Source of the DNA: Spirochaetia bacterium
GTDB taxonomy: Bacteria > Spirochaetota > Spirochaetia > Treponematales > Treponemataceae
Reading direction: 5' to 3'
Assembly (NCBI GenBank): GCA_900769975.1
Contig: CAAGIR010000126.1
Location: forward strand, 1 to 12,594
DNA: 12,594 nt
The notes below the pieces were generated by a model, which was not told the DNA's origin, did no database searches, and worked only from the letters and a program-made list of their open reading frames with translations. Positions 1 to 7,522 of this stretch are shown here, one piece after another; the stretch's first letter is position 1; every line of letters starts with the position of its first letter. The position numbers and the translations under genes are program-made.

Positions 1-44
1 TCAATTTTAAACTTATCTTGATATGCCTTTCTTTTTCGTCCCAT
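1..44 (-). CDS. Start of a possible IS3-type transposase OrfA (partial)
   Basis: Only the first 14 codons are inside the window, reading MGRKRKAYQDKFKI and running off the left edge. The ATG is preceded by AAGG at 51-54 with six bases of spacing, a good ribosome binding site, and by TATAAA at 58-63 as a possible -10 box. A basic N-terminus followed by a Y-x-x-x-F-K pattern is typical of the helix-turn-helix protein (OrfA) of IS3-family insertion sequences, which usually begin with 'RKR..Y..EFK'. The upstream bases 96-119 also resemble an IS150-type terminus. Fourteen residues cannot prove the family; any small basic protein remains possible. I am fairly confident that translation starts here and less so about the product. 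Confidence 0.4.
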   Translation of the reverse strand, partial: MGRKRKAYQDKFKI

Positions 45-95
45 AATTTGCCTTACTTTTATAGTACTGCAAATTCGCTATTTTTTGAATTTTTT

Positions 96-119
96 GTCCA
101 GATTTTCGGCTTATTATAG
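96..119 (-). mobile_element. Possible IS3/IS150-type terminal inverted repeat
   Basis: Read on the minus strand, this stretch contains CCGAAAATCTGGAC followed by an A run. IS150-group elements commonly end in a C-rich stretch, an A run and then TTGGACA, so the layout is similar. It lies about 50-75 bases upstream of the possible OrfA start, which is where an IS3 left end is expected. The outer boundary is uncertain: the canonical terminal TG is not visible, and the second end and target duplication are outside the window. Confidence 0.3.
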
Positions 120-141
120 AATTTCGATTAGAATTTTAGAT

Positions 142-945
142 ATGCAAGGAAATGTCATTCAAAAAAACGATATATCCTATGCAGATGAATATCTAGATTT
201 ACGAACAACGTTAAGTAAGTATTATGATAATGAAAATTATTATACAATAGTCAGTAAAGAAGAGGATTTGAATAAAAACAGTACGGATATTTTTAAAGTG
301 CTGCAATTGACTAATACTGAAAATACAACTGTCTTTAATATTCCGAAAGAAAAAATTATACAAGAAGACATAATTAATAATGCGTTTGGAAAAAAATTAC
401 AACGTTTTTCATATTCTCCGATGCTTCTTTTATATAATAATGCATCCAAAAACCGATTTATGGAACTATCTGTTCAGGATTTAGACTATCGGGAAAATGA
501 AAAAGATTATATTCGGTTTTTATATAAAGTTAATTCATTATTAGATTTTGATTTTGAATATACAGGGATTTATTATGACGAAGCAGATGCAAAATCATTT
601 TGGTCGGTAGAAGAATATGGAGATAATATTTATATTACAGGGAAACAGTTATGTTTAATTCCTGAAAAAGAGCATATTGATGGTTTGGAAGTTGCAATGT
701 ATTCAAAGAATGGCGGAAAGCCTATAAAAACAGCTCCATTATTATATGCTAATAGAGTCTATTGTGAAATGAAAGATGATTGTGCATGGTTTTCGAAAGA
801 TGTTTATTCACAAGATATCAATACATTTGAATGGGATTATTCAGACAAAACAGGAATATATAAACTGGATTATAAAAATCAAAAAGTATATGAATATTCA
901 CCAGACGGAACTTGTTTAGAAATTGAATGGAAAGATTGTAACTAG
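142..945 (+). CDS. Hypothetical protein, probably truncated at its 5' end
   Basis: I do not recognise this family. From the first ATG it encodes 267 residues, acidic and rich in Tyr, Asp, Glu and Asn, with no membrane segment and no signal peptide. The C-terminal half is the more distinctive part, with YYDEADAKSFWSVEEYG, then KNGGKPIKTAPLLYANRVYC, then repeated aromatic beta-like stretches up to the stop. The frame is open back to a TGA at 19-21, but the only earlier start is a TTG at 85 with no ribosome binding site, and ATG 142 has none either. Together with the possible insertion-sequence end at 96-119, this suggests the original 5' end was removed and what remains is a gene remnant or a rarely translated gene. 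It is visibly more AT-rich than purL, which may point to foreign origin. Confidence 0.55.
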   Translation: MQGNVIQKNDISYADEYLDLRTTLSKYYDNENYYTIVSKEEDLNKNSTDIFKVLQLTNTENTTVFNIPKEKIIQEDIINNAFGKKLQRFSYSPMLLLYNNASKNRFMELSVQDLDYRENEKDYIRFLYKVNSLLDFDFEYTGIYYDEADAKSFWSVEEYGDNIYITGKQLCLIPEKEHIDGLEVAMYSKNGGKPIKTAPLLYANRVYCEMKDDCAWFSKDVYSQDINTFEWDYSDKTGIYKLDYKNQKVYEYSPDGTCLEIEWKDCN

Positions 946-950
946 AATTT

Positions 951-1015
951 AAAAAAACAGGGTTTTGAAACTGCTCTTTTTCACAAAAAGGGATAAAATA
1001 AGACTCTGTTTTTTT
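951..1015. terminator. Possible bidirectional terminator, two nested inverted repeats
   Basis: The outer arms are AAAAAAACAG at 951-960 and CTGTTTTTTT at 1006-1015, a perfect 10-base inverted repeat ending in a T run on either strand. Inside is a second hairpin, CTTTTT at 976-981 and AAAAAG at 985-990 around a CAC loop, extendable by a wobble pair and one G-C pair. It sits between the end of the upstream gene and the purL promoter. The outer stem is mostly A-T with a long loop, so termination strength is uncertain. Confidence 0.4.
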
Positions 1016-1033
1016 CAAAAATAATGAATACGG

Positions 1034-1063
1034 TTTGCAGAAGAGTAGAAAAAATTGTATAAT
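1034..1063 (+). promoter_or_regulatory. Predicted purL promoter with the -10 box just before the ATG
   Basis: A perfect TATAAT lies at 1058-1063. The -35 is weaker: TTTGCA at 1034-1039 with an 18-base spacer, or TTGCAG at 1035-1040 with 17. A start site 7 bases after the -10 box falls on the A of the purL ATG at 1070, so the message would have no leader. Consistent with this, no Shine-Dalgarno sequence lies 5-12 bases before that ATG. Confidence 0.5.
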
Positions 1064-1069
1064 AAAAAT

Positions 1070-4000
1070 ATGTACAGACTCTACGTAGAAAGAAAGCCCG
1101 GTTTTGAAAACGAGGCAAAAAGTTATTTAGCACAGATTAATGGATTTTTGGGAATTTCAGGTGTTACTGGAGTTCGTTATTTTAACCGCTATGATATTGA
1201 AAATGTAACAGAAGAAGTTGCAAAAATTTCGGCTACAAGAATTTTTTCTGAACCACAGAGCGATTTTGTTACTTTTGAAGAACTTCCGCAGATTGAAGGA
1301 AAACAGATTGTTTGGGAATACCTTCCGGGGCAATATGATCAGCGTGCCGATAGTGCAGAACAGTGCCTTTCATTGCTGCGTGCAGGATTAAAGGATGTAA
1401 AAACAAATTCTGAACCTCCTGTGGTGCGTTGTGCAAAAATTGTCTTTCTTTCGGGCAGTGTAAATGATGATGAACTTACAAAAATAAAAAATTATCTTAT
1501 AAATCCTGTAGATTCACGTTTAACAGACGACAAAAAAGTTGAAACATTAAAAATGCAGATTACAAATCCTGATGATATTCCTGTTGTTGAAGGTTTTATC
1601 AAAATGGACGATGCAGCTCTTGAAGATTACCGCAATAAAATGGGACTTGCGATGGATCATGCTGATATAAAATTCCTTCAGGATTATTTTATTGGTGAAG
1701 GTCGTGACCCTGTCGAAACTGAAATCCGAGTTTTGGATACTTATTGGTCTGATCACTGCCGTCATACAACTTTCTTGACAGAATTAAAAGACATCAAGAT
1801 TGAAAAAGGACCTTATTCAAAACTTTTTGAAAAATCTCTGAAAAATTATAAAAAAATGCGTACAGATTTGTATGCAGGACGTACCGATAAACCAGTTTGC
1901 CTTATGGATATGGCTGTAATCGGTATGAAATATCTAAAAAAACACGGCATGCTCGAAGATATGGAAGTTTCTGAAGAAAACAATGCATGTTCTGTTTATA
2001 TAGATGTTCATTATACGGCTGATGAAAATGGAAAACCTCTTGCAAAAGATGACCCAAAAGCTACAGAACGTTGGCTTATGATGTTTAAAAACGAAACTCA
2101 TAATCATCCTACAGAAATTGAACCTTTTGGTGGTGCAGCAACTTGTCTTGGCGGTGCAATCCGCGATCCTCTTTCTGGCCGTTCGTGGGTTTATCAGTCT
2201 ATGAGAATTACTGGTGCTGCAGATCCAACAGTTCCTTTAAATGAAACAAAAAAAGGAAAACTTCCGCAGATGAAACTTTGTCGTGAATCAGCACAAGGAT
2301 TTTCTTCTTATGGTAATCAGATTGGATTGACAACTGGTCAAGTTCAAGAAATTTATCATCCTGGATATGTTGCAAAACGTATGGAACTTGGTGCTGTTAT
2401 TGCTGCTGCTCCTGTGGATACTGTTATCCGCGAGCGTCCTGAACCTGGTGATATTATCATTCTTCTTGGTGGTGGAACTGGTCGTGATGGTATTGGCGGT
2501 GCAACTGGTTCTTCTAAAGTTCATACTGAAAAATCGGTAACTACTGCCGCTGCAGAAGTTCAAAAGGGTAATGCTGTAGAAGAAAGAAAAATCCAGCGTT
2601 TATTCCGCAATAAAGATGTAAGCCTGATGATTCGCCGATGTAATGATTTTGGAGCAGGCGGTGTTTCTGTTGCTATTGGTGAACTTGCACCTGGGCTTGA
2701 AATTGATCTTGATAAAGTTCCAAAAAAATATGAAGGTCTAAACGGTACAGAACTTGCTATTTCTGAAAGTCAAGAACGAATGGCAGTTGTTGTAAAAAAA
2801 GAAGATGTGGATAAATTTATCTGTGAAGCACAAAAAGAAAACCTTAATGCAGTTGTTGTTGCCGCTGTAACAGATACAAACCGTCTTGTTATGAAATGGC
2901 GTGGAAAAACAATTGTTGATATAAGTCGTGAATTTTTGGATGCGGCAGGTGCTCACCACGAAGCTAATGCTGTTATCGAAAGTCCTGCTGAGCCAGAAGA
3001 ATCTCCTGTTTTAAATCCTTTGGATTGTGTAAAAAATGAATTGCAAAAACCTGTAAAATGTGAAGGTTGCGTAAATAATAATCTGACTAATGCGTGGCTT
3101 GCAAATATGAATGATCTTGCCTGTTGCTCTCAAAGAGGACTTGGTGAAAGATTTGACGGTTCTATTGGTTCCTCGACTGTTTTATTCCCTTATGGCGGAA
3201 AATATCAGAATACTCCAGAAGCTGGAATGTCTGCAAAAATTCCTGTAGTTTCTCCTCGTGAAACTTCAACAGTAAGTTTAATGGCTTATGGATTTGATCC
3301 ACGCCTTGGAAATTGGTCACCATGGCACAGTTCAAAAATTTCTGTTCTTTCATCACTTGCAAAAATTACATGTATGGGTGGAAGTGCCAAAACTTCAAGA
3401 TTAAGTTTCCAGGAATTCTTTGGGCGTGCAGTAAATGAAAAACGATGGGGATATCCTGCTGCTGCATTACTTGGTTCTGTTGATGCTCAAATTTCTTCTG
3501 GATGTGCTTCAATTGGTGGAAAAGACTCTATGTCTGGAACTTTTGAAGATATAAATGTTCCGCATACATTGGTAAGTTTTGCAGTAACACACGAAGAAGT
3601 AGAAAATGTAGTAAGCGGTTCATTTAAAAAAGCCGGCGATAACATTTATATGGTTAGTGTTCCTTATTCTTCAAAACTTGAACCTGATTATGAAACATTC
3701 CTTAAAAATTCAGATGTTATTTATGATTTAAATAAAAACGGAAAAATTAACGCTATGTATCCTGTAGGACCTGGAGGTATTGCAGAAAGCATAACAAAAA
3801 TGGCTATGGGTAACATGATAGGTGCAGAAATTGACTGTGCTGCCATTAATACTGCTTTAAAGAAAACTTTGGGAAAAAATCCTTCTACAACTGGTGTTAA
3901 TGCACTTTTCCTTCCAATTTATGGAAACATCATCATAGAAACTTCTGAAAATCTGGAAAAAGTAGGATTTACAAAATCAGAAATTACAAAGATTGGACAA

Positions 4001-5089
4001 ACTGTGGCAGAGCGTTCTATAAAAGTTCAGAATGTGACTATCAGCAAAATTACAAATAAATGCGTTGAAATACCTCTGGACGCTTGTGTTAAATCATGGG
4101 AAGATAAACTTAAAAATGTTTTCCCTCCTGTTTCTGATTATCCTGAACAGGAACCGCTTCCGTCTTGGGCAACTTCTGTTCATGAATCGCTGAGCAAAAT
4201 CAGAAAAGCCCCAGCGTTTGTTCAGCCGACTGCGCATCCAAAAGTTTTAATTCCTGTTTTCCCTGGAACAAACTGTGAATTTGATATGGCAAGGGCTTTT
4301 AATCTTGCTGGTGCAGAAACAAAAACTGTAGTTTTGCGCAATAAAAATCCTGATGTTCTGGCAGAAAGTTTGGTAGAACTTGAAAAAGAATTAAAAGATA
4401 CACAAATTCTTGCTTTGGCTGGTGGTTTCAGTTCTGGTGATGAACCTGATGGTTCTGCAAAATTTATTGCAAACGTATTGAAAGCTGGAAATATCAGTGA
4501 AGAAGTTATGAATCTTTTGAAAAAACGTGACGGTCTTGTTCTGGGTATATGTAATGGTTTCCAGGCACTTGTAAAGACAGGTCTTGCAATGTATGGCGAA
4601 ATTGTTGATATGAAAGATGACATGCCTACATTAACTTACAATAGAATTGGCAGACATATTTCAAGAATTGTTCGCACAAGAATTGTATCGGCAACTTCTC
4701 CTTGGGCTATGCATCCTAGCGTAATCGATGAAAGAAACCATCTTATCGCAATAAGTCATGGTGAAGGTCGTTTTGTTGTGGATCCAAAAACAGCAGAGCA
4801 ATTGTTCAAAAACGGACAGGTTTTCAGTCAATATGTTGATGAATTTGGAGTCCCTGCAATTTCTGAGCCTGACAATCCGAACGGTTCTGCTTTTGCTATT
4901 GAAGGTATTACTTCACCAGACGGTCATGTTCTTGGAAAAATGGGACACAACGAACGAAGTATTGGAATGGATGCAAATGGTGCCAGTCTTGATTTGTTTA
5001 AAAATGTGGGTGGAAATCCTCTTACAAATCAAAATGAATCAACTTGTGAAAATATTTTTGCCGCAGGTGTTTCATATTTTTCAAAATAA
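1070..5089 (+). CDS. purL: Phosphoribosylformylglycinamidine synthase, single-chain type
   Basis: PurL catalyses the ATP- and glutamine-dependent conversion of FGAR to FGAM, the fourth step of purine synthesis, in the cytoplasm. The 1339-residue chain matches the large fused form, which joins the PurS-like, PurL and PurQ modules. In order: a PurS-like N-terminus starting MYRLYVERKPGF; YWSDHCRHTTF at 225-235; the nucleotide-binding motif FKNETHNHPTEIEPFGG from 339; GGGTGRDGIGG from 467; a second AIRS-like half; then a class I glutamine amidotransferase domain with FPGTNCEFDMARAF. The amidotransferase triad looks complete: Cys1161 in LGICNGFQAL, His1293 and Glu1295 in GHNERS. I chose ATG 1070 over an in-frame TTG at 1055 because family members begin at this Y-V-E-K-K-P-G-F-like segment and the TTG would overlap the -10 box. 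No other pur gene is in the window. The lipoprotein gene follows after 52 bases and may be co-transcribed. Confidence 0.97.
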   Translation: MYRLYVERKPGFENEAKSYLAQINGFLGISGVTGVRYFNRYDIENVTEEVAKISATRIFSEPQSDFVTFEELPQIEGKQIVWEYLPGQYDQRADSAEQCLSLLRAGLKDVKTNSEPPVVRCAKIVFLSGSVNDDELTKIKNYLINPVDSRLTDDKKVETLKMQITNPDDIPVVEGFIKMDDAALEDYRNKMGLAMDHADIKFLQDYFIGEGRDPVETEIRVLDTYWSDHCRHTTFLTELKDIKIEKGPYSKLFEKSLKNYKKMRTDLYAGRTDKPVCLMDMAVIGMKYLKKHGMLEDMEVSEENNACSVYIDVHYTADENGKPLAKDDPKATERWLMMFKNETHNHPTEIEPFGGAATCLGGAIRDPLSGRSWVYQSMRITGAADPTVPLNETKKGKLPQMKLCRESAQGFSSYGNQIGLTTGQVQEIYHPGYVAKRMELGAVIAAAPVDTVIRERPEPGDIIILLGGGTGRDGIGGATGSSKVHTEKSVTTAAAEVQKGNAVEERKIQRLFRNKDVSLMIRRCNDFGAGGVSVAIGELAPGLEIDLDKVPKKYEGLNGTELAISESQERMAVVVKKEDVDKFICEAQKENLNAVVVAAVTDTNRLVMKWRGKTIVDISREFLDAAGAHHEANAVIESPAEPEESPVLNPLDCVKNELQKPVKCEGCVNNNLTNAWLANMNDLACCSQRGLGERFDGSIGSSTVLFPYGGKYQNTPEAGMSAKIPVVSPRETSTVSLMAYGFDPRLGNWSPWHSSKISVLSSLAKITCMGGSAKTSRLSFQEFFGRAVNEKRWGYPAAALLGSVDAQISSGCASIGGKDSMSGTFEDINVPHTLVSFAVTHEEVENVVSGSFKKAGDNIYMVSVPYSSKLEPDYETFLKNSDVIYDLNKNGKINAMYPVGPGGIAESITKMAMGNMIGAEIDCAAINTALKKTLGKNPSTTGVNALFLPIYGNIIIETSENLEKVGFTKSEITKIGQTVAERSIKVQNVTISKITNKCVEIPLDACVKSWEDKLKNVFPPVSDYPEQEPLPSWATSVHESLSKIRKAPAFVQPTAHPKVLIPVFPGTNCEFDMARAFNLAGAETKTVVLRNKNPDVLAESLVELEKELKDTQILALAGGFSSGDEPDGSAKFIANVLKAGNISEEVMNLLKKRDGLVLGICNGFQALVKTGLAMYGEIVDMKDDMPTLTYNRIGRHISRIVRTRIVSATSPWAMHPSVIDERNHLIAISHGEGRFVVDPKTAEQLFKNGQVFSQYVDEFGVPAISEPDNPNGSAFAIEGITSPDGHVLGKMGHNERSIGMDANGASLDLFKNVGGNPLTNQNESTCENIFAAGVSYFSK

Positions 5090-5141
5090 ACCGAAACTAT
5101 TCGAAATAATTAGAAACGGATTTATTTACAAGGATATTTAA

Positions 5142-6131
5142 ATGAAGAAAATTTTTAATATAATATCAGTTTTGATGATTTTTTTGATGGCAGTTTATTT
5201 TGCAGGTTGTCAGAAAAACAAAAGCGAAGACGGCTTTTTTTATTCAATAGAAGATGCTTTTTCAGATGCAAAGAAAAATGATAAAAACGTACTTTTGATA
5301 ATTACTTCTGATGGTGATGATGAAAACAGTACAGATTTTATCGAAAATGTTATGAAGTCTGATGAATTTAAACAGCAGATTGTAAATGAATTCACCGTAT
5401 TTCATATTGATTTTTCTGAAAAAACATATCTTAAAACTGTAGTAAATGATGCAGATGACAAAAAGGCTCAGAAAGCAGCAGAAGATTTCGCACTTATGAT
5501 GCAGGAAAATTCACGCTTTGCAAGTAAACTTTATGTTCAGAATACTCCGTCAATTTTTATTCTTACAAAAGAGCAGTATTTTATTGCCGAAATTGATACT
5601 ACAGAGAAAATCGAAGATTTCGCATCATTAAAACAGCTTCTTGATGAACAGAGTGACAAAATAAAATCTGTCAATGAAATGGTTTTGGAAACAAAAAAAG
5701 GTTCTCAAAGTGAAAAAATTGCTGCCATTGACAGGCTTTACGAAGATACAGATTTAATGTACCGTTCTTTGCTGTCTGATTTAGTTTTTGAAGTAATCGA
5801 AATGGACAAAAAAAATGAATCTGGCTTGCTCAGTAAATATCTTTTGACTAGTGCAGATATCAACAGTTCTGAAGTATTTTTGATGGGAAATATTGATGCG
5901 GCTGTAAAAGCGTATCTTGATATTTGTTCAAATGAATATTTATTACCAGAGCACAGGCAGCAAGCTTATTACATCGCAGCGTATATTATGCTCATGTCTG
6001 GTTCAGATGATTATGATTACTGTTTTGATTTACTCAATAAATCTATTGACGCTGCACCAGAAACTGACAGTGCTCAAACTATCTTAAAAATGAGAGATTA
6101 TCTTGTAAATTCATTTATGAATGAAGAATAA
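5142..6131 (+). CDS. Thioredoxin-fold-like lipoprotein without active-site cysteines
   Basis: The 329-residue product has a lipoprotein signal: a basic start, a hydrophobic stretch, and a lipobox F-A-G-C with the acylated Cys at 23. Phe at -3 fits the relaxed spirochaetal lipobox. Residues 32-141 follow the layout of the thioredoxin-like (Thioredoxin_7/DUF255-like) families: an AFSDAKKNDKNVLLI lead-in with a beta strand, a helix, a second strand VFHIDF, and YVQNTPSIFIL containing a probable cis-proline at Pro136. Where the CxxC should be (about 55-63) the sequence is TSDGDDENS, so no redox chemistry is expected. The C-terminal third, about residues 240-325, is helical and TPR-like. AAGGA at 5130-5134, seven bases from the ATG, fixes the start. 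Likely anchored in a membrane facing the periplasm, perhaps as a binding or scaffold protein; the role is unknown. Fold assignment is from pattern only. Confidence 0.8.
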   Translation: MKKIFNIISVLMIFLMAVYFAGCQKNKSEDGFFYSIEDAFSDAKKNDKNVLLIITSDGDDENSTDFIENVMKSDEFKQQIVNEFTVFHIDFSEKTYLKTVVNDADDKKAQKAAEDFALMMQENSRFASKLYVQNTPSIFILTKEQYFIAEIDTTEKIEDFASLKQLLDEQSDKIKSVNEMVLETKKGSQSEKIAAIDRLYEDTDLMYRSLLSDLVFEVIEMDKKNESGLLSKYLLTSADINSSEVFLMGNIDAAVKAYLDICSNEYLLPEHRQQAYYIAAYIMLMSGSDDYDYCFDLLNKSIDAAPETDSAQTILKMRDYLVNSFMNEE

Positions 6132-6147
6132 TTAAAACATAATCTAA

Positions 6148-6186
6148 AAAACGGCACAAAACTTCGTGTCGTTTTGATTTTTTTTT
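6148..6186 (+). terminator. Rho-independent terminator after the lipoprotein gene
   Basis: AAAACGGCAC at 6148-6157 pairs with GTGTCGTTTT at 6166-6175: ten pairs including one G-U, with an eight-base loop. Nine T residues follow at 6178-6186. It starts 17 bases after the stop codon. A weaker second structure, TGCAG/CTGCA at 6186-6202 followed by T9 at 6206-6214, may act as a back-up. This separates the purL-lipoprotein unit from the next operon. Confidence 0.8.
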
Positions 6187-6232
6187 GCAGTCCTTCTCTG
6201 CATCATTTTTTTTTAGGAGTGTGACAAAGAAT

Positions 6233-7522
6233 ATGGATGATTATCCCTCGTATGTGCTTATTATTATCCTGATTATTTTAATTACATTATCAATGCTTTT
6301 TTCTATTTCTGAAAGTGCTTTTTTGGGAATGAATAAACTTCGATTAAGAATCCTTAGAAAAAACAAAAACAAACGTGCCGAGACGGCAGGAAAACTTTTA
6401 GAAAGAAAAGAACATCTTATCAATTCACTTTTAGTTTCAAATGATTTAGTAAATATTTTACTTTCTTCTATATTAACGGCAATAGCTCTCGAACTTTTTG
6501 GAGAAAAAGGTGTGGGAATTGCAACGCTTGCCGCAACAATCCTTCTTCTTATTTTTGGAGAAATTACGCCAAAAACAATTTCTACACGCTGTCCAGATAA
6601 AATTGCGTACGCTTTGGCTCCGTTTGTAAAATTCATTACGATAATAATGTTTCCGATTGTAGCTGTGGTAACTTTTATTTCCAGATGCATTTTGCGCCTT
6701 TTGGGGATAAAAACAAAACAAAAAAAACAATCATATACAGAGGAAGAAATTAAAACTTTTTTTGATATGAGTTCTGAAAGCGGAATTATTGATAAAAATG
6801 AAAACCGCATGATGAACCAGGTGTTTAAATTTTCAGATTTGGAAGCTCAGGATATAATGGTGCCGCGAACTAAAATCATCGCTGTAAATGAAACGGCAGC
6901 ATATAGAGATATTGTGGAATTATCGCAGCGTTACGGATTTACACGATTTCCTGTTTATAAAAATTCCATGGACGATATTATAGGGATAATTTATTTAAAA
7001 GATTTATTGAAATTCAAAGAAAATCAGCAGGATTTTAATTTAAAAAAAGTAATGCGCCAGCCAATTTTTATTCTGGGAACAAAGAAAATGTCGGATGTTC
7101 AGGAACTTTTGTTTGAAAATCATCAGTCTATGGCGATTATTGTTGATGAATATTCGGGAACTGATGGAATTGTGACGGAAAAAGACATTACACGGGAAAT
7201 TTTTGCAATACCTGGCGATAATACTTTGCGCGGAAAAGTTCTGGATTTTGCAGATATTCAGAATAAAAATAATTTTGAAATAAATGGTTCTGTTCTTTTG
7301 CGGGATTTAAAAGATGCTTTACACATAAATGCTCAGTCTTCAATTAATGAAACTGCAGGCGGATGGTTTGCAGAAAAAATTGACAGAATTCCAAAAGAAG
7401 GGGACAGCATAAATTTTGAAGGATGGACTTTTACTATAAAAAAAATGACATCACATCGTGTTGAAATAATTAACGTTACTAAAAAAGAAGAACACGAGGA
7501 GGATAAAGAAAATGTTCAATAA
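6233..7522 (+). CDS. CNNM/CorC/TlyC-family CBS-domain membrane protein, first paralogue
   Basis: The 429-residue protein has the usual three-part layout. First is a DUF21/CNNM membrane domain (about 1-155) with several hydrophobic segments, the S24-I-S-E-S-A motif and FGEITPKT with Glu110. Then comes a CBS pair (about 205-325) opening with DIMVPRT at 207-213 and ending in TEKDIT at 315-320, whose Thr and Asp are the usual ribose-contacting pair of nucleotide-binding CBS domains. Last is a CorC/HlyC C-terminal domain. Characterised relatives transport Mg2+ or modulate its efflux; 'hemolysin' in older names is not functional evidence. ATG 6233 is chosen because AGGAG lies at 6215-6219, 13 bases upstream; in-frame TTG 6185 lies in the terminator and GTG 6221 is too close to the ribosome binding site. 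It overlaps the next gene by 11 bases. Confidence 0.92.
   Translation: MDDYPSYVLIIILIILITLSMLFSISESAFLGMNKLRLRILRKNKNKRAETAGKLLERKEHLINSLLVSNDLVNILLSSILTAIALELFGEKGVGIATLAATILLLIFGEITPKTISTRCPDKIAYALAPFVKFITIIMFPIVAVVTFISRCILRLLGIKTKQKKQSYTEEEIKTFFDMSSESGIIDKNENRMMNQVFKFSDLEAQDIMVPRTKIIAVNETAAYRDIVELSQRYGFTRFPVYKNSMDDIIGIIYLKDLLKFKENQQDFNLKKVMRQPIFILGTKKMSDVQELLFENHQSMAIIVDEYSGTDGIVTEKDITREIFAIPGDNTLRGKVLDFADIQNKNNFEINGSVLLRDLKDALHINAQSSINETAGGWFAEKIDRIPKEGDSINFEGWTFTIKKMTSHRVEIINVTKKEEHEEDKENVQ

Noticed and set aside
1055..1069. TTG at 1055 as the purL start
   Set aside because: It would add five residues not expected for the family and overlaps the predicted -10 box; ATG 1070 matches the conserved N-terminus.
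4758..5141. Open frame of 127 codons on the plus strand
   Set aside because: It lies almost wholly inside purL in another frame; the purL frame there contains the conserved amidotransferase His and Glu.
6241..6810. Open frame of 189 codons on the minus strand
   Set aside because: It is antisense to the conserved membrane domain of the first CorC-type gene; no ribosome binding site or recognisable motif.
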